From an uncultured Opitutia bacterium (GTDB lineage Bacteria; Verrucomicrobiota; Verrucomicrobiia; Opitutales; Opitutaceae), in assembly GCA_903900845.1 (NCBI GenBank), contig CAIUOU010000085.1, positions 1 through 35,786 of the forward strand: a stretch of 35,786 bases of DNA. Direction: 5' to 3'. The notes under the pieces are model-generated. The model searched no databases. It saw nothing but the letters and a program-made list of their open reading frames with translations, and was not told where the DNA came from. Made by a program: the position numbers and the translations under genes. Of this stretch, positions 7,385-15,488 are shown in pieces (the first letter of the stretch is position 1; each line of letters starts with the position of its first letter).

Positions 7385-9009
7385 GCGGGCTGAAGCTCCG
7401 CCCGCGCGCCCTTCCCCTCGCCCTGCTCGCGCTGGTTTGGTGCGCAGGCAGCTGCGGACGCCGCGAGACCCCGGTCGAGGCCGGCAATCGCGCCCAGATC
7501 CTGCATCGGGGAATCGGGAACGAGGTGACCGAGCTGGATCCGCACCTGGTCACCGGCGTGGCGGAAGGGAACGTGCTCCGCGCCCTCTTCGAGGGCCTTG
7601 TCACCGAACACCCGGAGGACCTCCGCCCCGTGCCCGGCGTCGCCGAGCGCTGGGAGGTCTCGCCGGACGGACGCCAGTACACCTTCCACCTGAGGACCGG
7701 CGCCCGTTGGACCGACGGGCAGCCGGTGACCGCGGCGGACTTCGCGGCCTCTTTCCGCCGCATCCTCACCCCCGCGCTTTCGGCGGAATACGCCAACATG
7801 CTCTACGTGCTGCGCGGCGCGGAGGACTACCACAAGGGCCGCTCGACGGATTTCGGCACGGTGGGAGTACTCGCCCTTGATGCCCGCACCCTTCGCCTCA
7901 CGCTGGAAAACCCGGCGCCTTACTTCCTCTCGCTGCTCACCAACCCGCCCTGGTACCCGGTGCCCCTCGCCGCGATCGCGCGTCACGGCGCCATCGATCG
8001 CCGCGGAAACCCGTGGACGCGACCGGAGGAGTTCGTCGGCAACGGACCATTCCTGCTGCGCGAGTGGCGTCCGCACCAGGTCATCATCGTGGCCAGGAAT
8101 CCCGGCTACTGGGACGCCGCCACCGTGCGCCTGAACGGGATCCATTTCTACCCGATCGACAGCGTCGATGCCGAGGAGCGCGCCTTTCGTTCCGGGCAAT
8201 TGCACCTCACGGAATTCACCCCCGTCGGCAAGATTGACTCCTATCTCCGGGCGGCGCCGCAGCTCCTCCGGCGTGATCCCTACCTCGGGACCTACTTCTA
8301 CCGCTTCAACACCCGCCGAGCGCCGCTCAACGACGTCCGGGTGCGACGCGCCCTCGCGCTGGCCACCGACCGGGATACGATCGCCGCGCAGGTGGCGCGC
8401 GGCGGCCAGCGCCCGGCGACCAGCCTCACGCCACCCGGCACCGCCGGTTACTCTGCAACCGCCTCGCTCGCGCGCGACGTCGAGGCCGCCCGCCGGCTGC
8501 TGGCGGAGGCGGGCTTCCCCGGCGGCCGCGGGCTGCCGCCGATCGAACTGCTCTACAACACTTCCGAGAACCACCGCGCCATCGCGGAGGCCCTGCAGGA
8601 AATGTGGCGCCGGGAAATCGGCGTCGAGATTCGGTTGGTGAACCAGGAAATGAAGGTGGTGTTCGCCGCGCGCCGGGCCGGCGACTTCCAGATACTGCGC
8701 TCCGACTGGATCGGCGACTACCTGGATCCCGCGACGTTCCTCGACATCTTCCGCGGCGACAGCGGAAACAACTACACCGGCTGGAATAACCCGGACTACG
8801 ACGCCCTGCTCGACGCCGCGGCCCGGACGCCCGACCCGGCGGTACGTCGTGCACTTTTCCGGAAGGCCGAGGCGATCCTGCTCGGCGAGGCGCCACTCAT
8901 CCCCCTTTACCATCACACGCACGTGTTCCTGATCCAACCGTCGGTCAAAGGCTGGCACGCAAACCTGCTCGACCACCATCCGTACAAACATGTCTGGTTG
9001 GAGAACTAG
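7381..9009 (+). CDS. Oligopeptide-binding lipoprotein (ABC transporter, SBP_bac_5 family), copy 1
   Basis: This is an OppA/DppA-type extracytoplasmic solute-binding protein of 542 residues. It starts with a hydrophobic signal and an acceptable lipobox (AGSC, Cys25). The family pattern is clear: LDPHLVTGVAEGNVLRALFEGL, AERWEVSPDGRQYTFHLR, GARWTDGQPVTAADF, then VGNGPFLLREWRPHQ, and LNDVRVRRALALATDRD. It is expected to capture peptides in the periplasm or at a membrane surface and pass them to a permease, but none is encoded nearby. It closely resembles copy 3 (12805-14463), sharing NHPYK/HHPYK-type C-termini and many internal blocks; copy 2 is more divergent. It overlaps ispF by 4 bases and copy 2 by 20 bases. 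Confidence 0.93.
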   Translation: MSGLKLRPRALPLALLALVWCAGSCGRRETPVEAGNRAQILHRGIGNEVTELDPHLVTGVAEGNVLRALFEGLVTEHPEDLRPVPGVAERWEVSPDGRQYTFHLRTGARWTDGQPVTAADFAASFRRILTPALSAEYANMLYVLRGAEDYHKGRSTDFGTVGVLALDARTLRLTLENPAPYFLSLLTNPPWYPVPLAAIARHGAIDRRGNPWTRPEEFVGNGPFLLREWRPHQVIIVARNPGYWDAATVRLNGIHFYPIDSVDAEERAFRSGQLHLTEFTPVGKIDSYLRAAPQLLRRDPYLGTYFYRFNTRRAPLNDVRVRRALALATDRDTIAAQVARGGQRPATSLTPPGTAGYSATASLARDVEAARRLLAEAGFPGGRGLPPIELLYNTSENHRAIAEALQEMWRREIGVEIRLVNQEMKVVFAARRAGDFQILRSDWIGDYLDPATFLDIFRGDSGNNYTGWNNPDYDALLDAAARTPDPAVRRALFRKAEAILLGEAPLIPLYHHTHVFLIQPSVKGWHANLLDHHPYKHVWLEN

Positions 9010-10576
9010 CTGCTCGCTCCGCGCCCGCGCGCTGCTCGCGGCGACCGCCGCGTTTCTCACCGGCTGCGGGCGGGATCCGTCCTCCTCCCAAGCCTCCGCC
9101 CCCGCGGCGCCGGAACGCGTGCTGCGGGTCAGCCAGCGTAACGAGCCCGTGTCTCTGGACCCGGCGACCACCACCCTGCCGGACGAGCACGGTATCCTGC
9201 GGGCCCTGCTCGAGGGCCTGCTCGTGCCCGGGCCGGACGGCTCCGCGCCACGCCCCGGGGCGGCGGAGAGCTTCGAGGTCTCGCCGGACGGACTCGTCTA
9301 CACGTTCCGCCTGCGGAAGGACGCCCGCTGGTCCGACGGCCGGCCCGTCACTGCCGACGATTTCACGGCCGCCTATCGACGTATCCTAAGGCCAGAGACG
9401 GCTTCGCCCAAGGTCACGATCTTCTTCGGCGTGCGCCGGGCGCGCGCCTTTTCCGGCGGCGAGGAGCGGGATTTCGCCGCCGTCGGTCTCCGCGCGGCCG
9501 ACCCGCGGACGTTCGTCGTCACCCTCGAGGCGCCCAATCCGCGCTTTCCCCACGTGGTCGCCAGCGGGCCCTGGCTGCCCGTGCGGGCCGACCTCGCCCT
9601 CCGCCACGGCCGGCGTTGGACGGAGCCCGGCAACTTTGTCGGCAACGGACCCTTCACGCTGGAGGAGTGGCGGCCGGACCAGCACGTCGCGCTGCGCCGC
9701 AACCCCGCGTGGCACGGAGCCGCCTCCGTCGCGCTGGACGGCCTGCGGTTCGTGCGCTTCGACAGCAGCGACGCGGAAGAGCGCGCCTACCGCGCGGGTC
9801 AGCTTGATGTGACGATGGCGATCCCCGCCTCCAAGGTCGCCGGCTACGCACGGGACCGACCCGAGGAGCTGCACCGGACGGCGATGATCGAGACGCGGCA
9901 CCTTGTGTTCAATCTGCGCCGTCCGGCACTCGGCGCGGAGGCTCGCCGCGCCCTGAGCCTAGCGATCGACCGCCGCCGCCTCGCCGAGCGCGTCCTGCTG
10001 GGCTCGCATGCACCTGCGGACACCTTTCTCCCGCCGCAGCTGGCGGGTGCGGACGAGCCACGGAAGAGCCGGGAAACCTTCGATCCCGGGGAAGCGCGGA
10101 GACTTCTGGCCGCGGGCGGGTTCCCGGGAGGGACGGGTTTTCCACGACTGGAACTTTCGGGGTGGACCAACGCGCCCGTGCTGGAGGCCCTGCAACAGAT
10201 GTGGCGCGAACACCTCGGCATCGACGTCGTCATCGCGCTTCGTGAGGCCAAGGTGCACCTCGACGCCCTGCGAACGGGAGGTTTCGACATCGCGTTCGCC
10301 ACCGCCATTCCCGACGCCGCGGATCCCGCCGCGATGCTGGGCGACCTCGTGACGGGGGCTCCGCTCAACTATCCCGGTTGGTCCAGCACCGAGTTCGACC
10401 GCGCGGTGGCCGCCGGACGCTGGGCCGACGCCGAACGGGCGATCAGCGCCGGCGCCCCCGTCGCCCCGCTCTATTACAACTCAAAAGTCTGGCTGATGTC
10501 TCCACGCGTGCGCGGATGGACGGAGGACGGCCTGTGGGCGCGCGTTTACCAAGGCGTTTCGATCGTTTCCCCCTGA
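8990..10576 (+). CDS. Oligopeptide-binding lipoprotein (SBP_bac_5 family), copy 2
   Basis: The protein has 528 residues and a lipoprotein signal ending LTGC with Cys26. SBP_bac_5 features follow: RVSQRNEPVSLDPATT, DEHGILRALLEGLL, SFEVSPDGLVYTFRLRKDARW, FVGNGPFTLEEWRPDQHVAL and RRALSLAIDRRRLAERVLLG. It is the most divergent of the three paralogues in the cluster: the stretch after VGLRAADPRTFVVTLE is shorter and the C-terminus (YYNSKVWLMSPRVRGW) differs. Peptide specificity cannot be read from sequence. Translation starts within the end of copy 1 (20-base overlap), indicating coupled expression. The M28 peptidase start follows 11 bases after its stop. Confidence 0.92.
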   Translation: MSGWRTSCSLRARALLAATAAFLTGCGRDPSSSQASAPAAPERVLRVSQRNEPVSLDPATTTLPDEHGILRALLEGLLVPGPDGSAPRPGAAESFEVSPDGLVYTFRLRKDARWSDGRPVTADDFTAAYRRILRPETASPKVTIFFGVRRARAFSGGEERDFAAVGLRAADPRTFVVTLEAPNPRFPHVVASGPWLPVRADLALRHGRRWTEPGNFVGNGPFTLEEWRPDQHVALRRNPAWHGAASVALDGLRFVRFDSSDAEERAYRAGQLDVTMAIPASKVAGYARDRPEELHRTAMIETRHLVFNLRRPALGAEARRALSLAIDRRRLAERVLLGSHAPADTFLPPQLAGADEPRKSRETFDPGEARRLLAAGGFPGGTGFPRLELSGWTNAPVLEALQQMWREHLGIDVVIALREAKVHLDALRTGGFDIAFATAIPDAADPAAMLGDLVTGAPLNYPGWSSTEFDRAVAAGRWADAERAISAGAPVAPLYYNSKVWLMSPRVRGWTEDGLWARVYQGVSIVSP

Positions 10577-10587
10577 ACCTTCACCCG

Positions 10588-12228
10588 ATGAGACTTCTCA
10601 CCCCGGCCCTGCTCCTTTCCCTCGTTCCGCTGCTCCCGGCGGCGGACGACCAGGCGGCGGCCGCACGCATCCTCGCGTGGACGAAGACGCTTTCGGCCGA
10701 CGAGTTCGAGGGACGGGCGCCAGGCACGCGCGGCGAGGACCGCACCGTCGCCTACCTCGAGGAAGAGTTCCGCAAACTGGGGCTGAAACCCGGCAATCCC
10801 GACGGAACCTTTGTGCAGAAGGTGCCGCTGGCGGGAATCACCTCGCGCGCGACGCTCGGCTTCCGGGTCGGTGCGACCGAGATGCCCCTGACACCCATCA
10901 ACGACTTCGTGGGACTCTCGACGCGCATCACGACGAAGGTCGAGGGCAGGGCATCGGAAGTCGTCTTCGTCGGTTACGGCATCACCGCGCCGGAGTTCGC
11001 ATGGGATGATTACAAGGGGTCCGACCTCCGAGGGAAAACCGTGCTCATGTTGATCAACGACCCGCCCGTCACGAACGAGCGCGGGGAATTGGACCCCGCG
11101 GTTTTCGGCGGAAAGGCGATGACCTACTACGGCCGCTGGACCTACAAGTACGAGATCGCCGCGAAACTCGGCGCCGCCGCCTGCATCATCATCCACGAGA
11201 CCGGGCCGGCCGCCTACCCGTTCGGCGTCGTCGTCTCAAGCTGGGGCCGGGAAAACTTCGAGCTGCGTGCGCCCGACAACAACGCCGGCCATGTCGGGTT
11301 CTCCGGCTGGCTGACGATCGACGCGGCGCAACGCCTGATCCGGTCGACCGGCCGCGACTTCGCGGAATTGAAACGCGCGGCGGCACGCCGGGATTTCCGC
11401 CCGGTCCCGCTCGGGGCCACGGCGGACTTCACCGTGGAGAACACCGTGCGGATGGTGGATTCACGCAACGTCGTCGCGCTGGTGCCTGGTTTCGATCCCG
11501 AGCGAAAGGCGGAGCACGTGATCTACAACGCGCACTGGGACCACTTGGGCGTGGATGAGCGCCTAGCGGGTGACCGTATCTTCAACGGCGCGGCCGACAA
11601 CGCCGCCGGCGTCGCGATGCTGCTGGAGATCGCGCGCGCGTTCAGCACCGGTCCCGCGCCACGGCGGAGCGTGCTGTTCCTCTCCGTCACCGCTGAGGAA
11701 AAAGGCCTGCTCGGCGCACGCCACTACGCCCGCCACCCCCTCTACCCGCTCGAGAAGACCCTCGGTGTGATCAACATGGACGGCGCGAACCAATTCGGAC
11801 CAACGCGGGACATGGAAATCGTGGGGCTGGGCTCGACGACGATGGACCCCATTGCGACGGAACTGGCGGGCGCGCAGGGCCGCACCGTGCGCGCGGAGAG
11901 CAATCCGGAGCGGGGGACTTACTTCCGCAGCGACCATTTCGAGTTCGCGAAAGTCGGCGTGCCTGGCTTCTACGCGAAGGCCGGCCGCGACTTCATCGAC
12001 CAGCCGCCCGACTTTGCGGAACGCAAGGTGAACGAGTTCATCACGCGGCATTACCACCAGCCGAGCGACGAGGTGAAGCCGGACTGGACCTTCGGCGGGG
12101 CCGCGCAGGACGCGAGGCTTCTCACTGAGCTGGGCCGTCGCGTGTCGTCGGGGGACCGTTGGCCGGAGTGGAGTCCCGGCAGCCCTTTCCGGGACCGACG
12201 GGAGCAGATGCTCAAGGCACGGCGCTGA
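10588..12228 (+). CDS. Exported M28-family metallopeptidase (aminopeptidase type)
   Basis: M28 peptidases are two-zinc aminopeptidases. The 546-residue product starts with a cleavable signal peptide (MRLLTPALLLSLVPLLPAA), then a PA-type insert around 110-240 (VVFVGYGITAPEFAWDDY, RGKTVLMLINDPP). The catalytic part shows all expected ligands: NAHWDHLG (His316), FNGAADNAAGVAMLLE (Asp337), TAEEKGLLGA (Glu370/371), GVINMDG (Asp398) and RHYHQPSDE (His490). It should trim peptides outside the cytoplasm. I chose ATG 10588 because it gives a proper signal peptide; the frame is open further upstream but that part lies inside the previous gene. The position between peptide-binding lipoproteins suggests that it supplies or uses the same peptides. 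It is convergent with the helix-turn-helix gene. Confidence 0.93.
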   Translation: MRLLTPALLLSLVPLLPAADDQAAAARILAWTKTLSADEFEGRAPGTRGEDRTVAYLEEEFRKLGLKPGNPDGTFVQKVPLAGITSRATLGFRVGATEMPLTPINDFVGLSTRITTKVEGRASEVVFVGYGITAPEFAWDDYKGSDLRGKTVLMLINDPPVTNERGELDPAVFGGKAMTYYGRWTYKYEIAAKLGAAACIIIHETGPAAYPFGVVVSSWGRENFELRAPDNNAGHVGFSGWLTIDAAQRLIRSTGRDFAELKRAAARRDFRPVPLGATADFTVENTVRMVDSRNVVALVPGFDPERKAEHVIYNAHWDHLGVDERLAGDRIFNGAADNAAGVAMLLEIARAFSTGPAPRRSVLFLSVTAEEKGLLGARHYARHPLYPLEKTLGVINMDGANQFGPTRDMEIVGLGSTTMDPIATELAGAQGRTVRAESNPERGTYFRSDHFEFAKVGVPGFYAKAGRDFIDQPPDFAERKVNEFITRHYHQPSDEVKPDWTFGGAAQDARLLTELGRRVSSGDRWPEWSPGSPFRDRREQMLKARR

Positions 12229-12247
12229 ACTACGCGCCGCCGCGCGA

Positions 12248-12694
12248 TCAGACCTCGCCGCGTTTTTTCGTCAGGCCCGCGGCACGCTTGATGTTGTTCA
12301 CCGTGGCGGGGGAGACCCCGCACTCCGCGGCGACCTCGTTCGAGGTTTTACCGGCCTGCAGGGCCTGCACGATGGCGTCCTTCAGCTCCGGGGTGACAGT
12401 GGCGCGCTTGCGACGCTCGCGCTTGGCGGCGGGCGACGCGGACTCCGACTCGACCGCCGTCTCCACGGCTGGCGCGGGCAACTTGCCGCCGAAGGCCTTG
12501 GCCAGGGCGCCCTTCAGGCGCGGGGAGGCGTGCGGAGCGAGCGTCTTGATGACATCGTCGATCGTCTCCACGCCGAGTTGCGCGGGAAGTTCCGAGAACT
12601 GTGCGGCTTGGGCGGCGCGCAATTCGTGTTCAAGGCTGGCGAGCTCGGCCTGCTTGCGGGCGAGGGTCTCGCGGAGGGAGTTCAGGTTGGACAT
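12248..12694 (-). CDS. Small coiled-coil / helix-turn-helix DNA-binding protein
   Basis: The protein has 148 residues in three parts. Residues 4-33 (RETLARKQAELASLEHELRA) form a likely coiled coil; 40-95 is a hydrophobic then Ala/Pro-rich linker; a basic patch (KRERRKR, 91-97) leads to a C-terminal helix-turn-helix at about 103-140: TPELKDAIVQALQAGKTSNE and VAAECGVSPATVNNIKRAAG, similar to resolvase- or Trp-repressor-like HTH units. The overall plan recalls small nucleoid-associated or transposon-type regulators, but no named family fits confidently. Start ATG 12694 was chosen because it begins the coiled coil; the longer frame upstream is poor in sequence features. It is divergent from peptide-binding copy 3 (110 bases between starts), so it is a candidate regulator of that gene; this is inference. 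Confidence 0.78.
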   Translation of the reverse strand: MSNLNSLRETLARKQAELASLEHELRAAQAAQFSELPAQLGVETIDDVIKTLAPHASPRLKGALAKAFGGKLPAPAVETAVESESASPAAKRERRKRATVTPELKDAIVQALQAGKTSNEVAAECGVSPATVNNIKRAAGLTKKRGEV

Positions 12695-12804
12695 AAGGGG
12701 CGGGTCGTTGGTGGGGCGCGAACTTGGCGCCGGGATTTCGGATTCGTCAACCCGGCAGACGCCGACTCGCTTGCACTGAAGCCCACAAACGTTTCCGTCC
12801 CAAC

Positions 12805-14463
12805 ATGCTCTCCCCCCGACGGCTGGCGTCACTCCTGATTCTGCCCCTCATCGTCGCCGGCTGCGGCCGCAAGGAACAGACCGCCACCGGCACGGCTCCG
12901 AAGACAGCCTCCCCGGAAACCAAGGTGGGCGGTCCGATGATCTGGCGGGTGGGTAACGGCACCGAGCCGCAGGATTTGGACCCCCAGGTCGTGACCGGAG
13001 TGCCGGAACACAAGGTGATCATGGCGATTTTCGAGGGGCTCTTGGCGGAGAACCCGCGCGATCTTAGCCCGGAGCCGGGGATCGCCGAGCGTTGGGAGGT
13101 TTCCGCCGACGGACTTGTCTATACCTTCCACCTGCGCGCCGACGCCAAATGGTCCGACGGCACTCCGATCGACGCCGTCACGTTCCTCCGATCCTACCAG
13201 CGGATCCTCACCCCGGCGCTGGCCTCGGAATATGCGTACCTGCTGCACTACGTGCGCGGGGCCAAGGACTACAACGAGGGTAAAATCACCGACTTCTCTC
13301 AGGTCGGCTTCAAGGCCCGCGCCGCGCGGACCCTCGAGGTGACTGTCAACACCCCGACCCCGTTTCTCCTGAAGCTGATCGCGAGCCATTACTCCTGGTA
13401 CCCGGTGCCGTTGCACGTCATCGAAAAATTCGGGGGCATGACGAAAAAGGGAACTGCCTGGACGCGCCCGGGAAACATCGTGGCCAGCGGCCCCTTCATG
13501 CTGAAGGAATGGCGCCAACAGCAGCTCATCTCCGTCGTGCGCAACTCCCAGTACTGGGACCGTGCGCGGGTGAAACTCGACGAGATCCACTTTCTGCCGG
13601 TTGAAAACCAGGACACCGAGGAGCGGATGTTCCGCACCGGGCAGATCGAGATGACGAACGAGTTGCCGGTGGCGAAGATCGACGTCTATCGCCGGGAAAA
13701 TCCCGAGGCGCTGCGCACCGATCCGTACCTCGGACTCTATTTCTACCGCTTCAACCACAAGCGCCCTCCTCTCAACGACCGTCGCGTCCGGCGCGCGCTC
13801 GCCCTCGCCGTTGATCGAGACTCGCTGGTCAAGAATGTGGTCCGGGGCGGGCAGCAGCCGGCGTACGCCATCACTCATCCAGACACAGCCGGCTACACCC
13901 CCGTCGCGAAACTGTCAGGCACCGTGGAAGAGGCGAAGAAGCTACTGGCGGAGGCGGGCTTCCCCGAAGGACGAGGCTTCCCGAAGCTCGAACTCCTCTA
14001 CAACACCAGCCAGAACCACCGCCTCATTGCCGAAGCCATCCAGCAGATGTGGCGGCGCACCCTCGGGATCGACATCACCCTGCGCAACGAGGAGTGGAAG
14101 GTTTACTTGGATTCAACCGACGCCCTGAACTACGACCTTCAGCGAGGGGGTTGGATTGCGGACTACGTTGATCCTCATGTATTTCTGGAAATATGGGCCT
14201 CCAAAAATCTAAACAACGACACCGGCTTCTCGAACGCCCAATTCGACGCGCTACTGGAGGAGGCAATGCGGGCGCCGGATCAGAAGGCGCGATACGAAAT
14301 CTACCAGAAGATGGACGCGCTCCTCGTGGAGGAACTGCCGGTCTTACCGATTTACTACTATACTAGCGTCAAAGCCCTTAGTCCGCGTGTGAAGGGGATC
14401 TACCCGACGCTGCTAAACAACCATCCCTACAAGTATATCTGGCTCGAAACTGCGGCCAAGTAG
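12805..14463 (+). CDS. Oligopeptide-binding lipoprotein (SBP_bac_5 family), copy 3
   Basis: The protein has 552 residues with a strong lipobox (IVAGC, Cys20). Typical elements are EPQDLDPQVVTGVPEHKVIM, AERWEVSADGLVYTFHLR, KWSDGTPIDAVTF, VASGPFMLKEWRQQQ and LNDRRVRRALALAVDRDSL. It resembles copy 1 along its whole length (for example YLGLYFYRFNHKRPPLNDRR against YLGTYFYRFNTRRAPLNDVR), so the two are probably a duplication, later separated by copy 2 and the peptidase. ATG 12805 was chosen because it gives the signal peptide. Its 3' third (around 14150-14450) is less GC-rich than neighbouring genes. No permease or ATPase gene accompanies it. Confidence 0.93.
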   Translation: MLSPRRLASLLILPLIVAGCGRKEQTATGTAPKTASPETKVGGPMIWRVGNGTEPQDLDPQVVTGVPEHKVIMAIFEGLLAENPRDLSPEPGIAERWEVSADGLVYTFHLRADAKWSDGTPIDAVTFLRSYQRILTPALASEYAYLLHYVRGAKDYNEGKITDFSQVGFKARAARTLEVTVNTPTPFLLKLIASHYSWYPVPLHVIEKFGGMTKKGTAWTRPGNIVASGPFMLKEWRQQQLISVVRNSQYWDRARVKLDEIHFLPVENQDTEERMFRTGQIEMTNELPVAKIDVYRRENPEALRTDPYLGLYFYRFNHKRPPLNDRRVRRALALAVDRDSLVKNVVRGGQQPAYAITHPDTAGYTPVAKLSGTVEEAKKLLAEAGFPEGRGFPKLELLYNTSQNHRLIAEAIQQMWRRTLGIDITLRNEEWKVYLDSTDALNYDLQRGGWIADYVDPHVFLEIWASKNLNNDTGFSNAQFDALLEEAMRAPDQKARYEIYQKMDALLVEELPVLPIYYYTSVKALSPRVKGIYPTLLNNHPYKYIWLETAAK

Positions 14464-14478
14464 GCTTCGCCAGCAGCA

Positions 14479-14492
14479 GTCCCCACCGGGAC
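14479..14492. terminator. Small stem-loop between convergent stops (weak terminator candidate)
   Basis: GTCCC, a four-base loop CACC, then GGGAC, between the stop of the peptide-binding lipoprotein and the stop of the MmcB-like gene. On the plus strand four Ts follow after six bases. The stem is short, so this is only a weak candidate for a shared terminator. Confidence 0.3.
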
Positions 14493-14494
14493 GA

Positions 14495-15181
14495 TCACTT
14501 TTCGTCGCTCGGCTTGAAAACCATCCCGAGGGATCGCGCGGTGGCACGGGTACCGGCCGCGGCCACGGCCAAAAGCAGGCGCCTCCGGGCATCTTCACCG
14601 GAGTCCAGTTGGACTGGTCTACGCTCCAATTGCAGCCTGTCCCCCCGACGAACCAACAGGCCCCAGCCGGCCGGAATCTCCGCCGGAGCAAAGATGTCGG
14701 GCTCGGATACCAGATAGAACAGATCGGCCGTGCGCCAATGGAACAGCCGGGCGAACTTGGTCCCCCGGATGAGGCGCGCCTGGCGGACCGCAAGGGCCAT
14801 CAGCAATTTCCGGTAGCCCGCGTGACGGGTGGAAGAAAGATCAACGGCGTCGAACTCCGGGAAGAGACTCTCTCCCTTTCTCAAATCAGGACGATGCTCA
14901 CCAATGAGCGACTCCAGATTTCTCAATCGGGACGCCAAAACCTCGACCTCAGCCCACGTCGACTGAGTGTCGTGAGCATCCTTGAGCAGATCGGAACGGG
15001 CCTGTTTACATTCAAAAATCGCGGTTTTACCCCCATTTTTGACCTCCAAACCCACCAGATCGGCCCGAAATCGGGTTTGGGGTAAAGAGACCTCCGATGC
15101 CAAAATTCCCATTCCCACAGAACGGGCCCAGTCGAAAGCCAAGACCTTCAGTCGCAAATGGGCGGAAGACTCGTTGGGCAT
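14495..15181 (-). CDS. MmcB-like PD-(D/E)XK nuclease-fold protein
   Basis: The 228-residue product has a nuclease-fold N-terminus: FRADLVGLEV (Asp41), a glycine-rich turn and TAIFECKQARSDLLKD with the E57-x-K59 catalytic pair, preceded by Glu30. After a central insert (about 75-140) rich in charged residues and Leu comes WRTADLFYLVSEPDIFAPAE and IPAGWGLLVRRGDRLQLERR, the same end-of-domain pattern seen in the MmcB / DUF6-type DNA repair group, where a modelled aromatic strand precedes 'P-x-x-x-G-L-L'. MmcB proteins are thought to act in DNA repair, but the exact reaction is not settled. The assignment rests on motif order only. It is convergent with copy 3 and divergent from accB; no restriction or methylase partner is adjacent. 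Confidence 0.6.
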   Translation of the reverse strand: MPNESSAHLRLKVLAFDWARSVGMGILASEVSLPQTRFRADLVGLEVKNGGKTAIFECKQARSDLLKDAHDTQSTWAEVEVLASRLRNLESLIGEHRPDLRKGESLFPEFDAVDLSSTRHAGYRKLLMALAVRQARLIRGTKFARLFHWRTADLFYLVSEPDIFAPAEIPAGWGLLVRRGDRLQLERRPVQLDSGEDARRRLLLAVAAAGTRATARSLGMVFKPSDEK

Positions 15182-15319
15182 TGGGTGTCAAAAACGAAGC
15201 CGCATGGTGAAAAGATCGACCAAAAGGTGTTAGCAGGGCGAATAAACCGCTCCCAAATGGTCTCTGGAGTTCGAAATCTCAGCGGCGTGATCATCATGAA
15301 ACTGCGCGATAAATCCCTG

Positions 15320-15375
15320 TTTTTTAAGGTTTTTTCTATATTTTCGCCGCTTTTTTCGGGTTTTTTTAGGATTTT
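15320..15375 (+). promoter_or_regulatory. Array of six helically phased T-tracts (intrinsic DNA bend)
   Basis: Six T runs of 4-7 bases start at 15320, 15330, 15341, 15351, 15361 and 15372, that is, at steps of 10, 11, 10, 10 and 11 bases, matching one helical turn. Runs of this kind on the same face of the helix are known to give strong static curvature. It lies about 115-170 bases upstream of the accB start, where a bend could serve as an upstream promoter element or a nucleoid-protein site. The phasing is seen directly; the function is inference. Confidence 0.6.
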
Positions 15376-15478
15376 CGAGTGATTATTCGAAATCAGGCCT
15401 TGCAGGGTGTCGTTGCCTACTTTTGAACGCTCCGCCGGTTTCTAAGACTAACGCGCTCGCACCCTTTCAACTACAACC

Positions 15479-15482
15479 AAGG
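15479..15482 (+). promoter_or_regulatory. Ribosome-binding site supporting a TTG start for accB
   Basis: AAGG lies six bases upstream of TTG 15489. The only other in-frame start before it, TTG 15423, has no purine-rich sequence upstream. Together with the family N-terminus [12 protein letters not shown] directly after TTG 15489, this supports the shorter protein. Confidence 0.55.
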
Positions 15483-15488
15483 CACCCT

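Larger units (their letters stand above)
15182..15488. other. T-rich intergenic leader before accB
   Basis: This roughly 300-base stretch has no convincing gene. It is clearly more AT-rich than the surrounding sequence, especially 15310-15400. It contains the phased T-tracts described separately and a few T/A-rich blocks (CTATATTTT). I could not place a confident -35/-10 pair: TTGCAG at 15400 and TACTTT at 15418 are only 12 bases apart. It must hold the promoter(s) of accB and probably of the divergent MmcB-like gene. Confidence 0.6.

Noticed and set aside
6994-9174. A 726-codon open frame on the minus strand opposite ispF and the first peptide-binding gene.
   Set aside because: Same explanation: low-complexity Arg/Gly/Val/Ala composition, no motifs, and the plus strand is fully explained.
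15262-15285. A T-arm-like sequence (GGAGTTCGAAATCTC) suggesting a tRNA.
   Set aside because: The stem does not pair properly and no acceptor, D or anticodon arm can be folded around it.
15296-15382. A 28-residue Phe-rich peptide (starting [10 protein letters not shown]) over the T-tracts, possible leader peptide.
   Set aside because: No ribosome site precedes it and the Phe codons follow from the T runs. The tract spacing of 10-11 bases is not a codon multiple, so a DNA-structure role explains it better. A leader role cannot be fully excluded.
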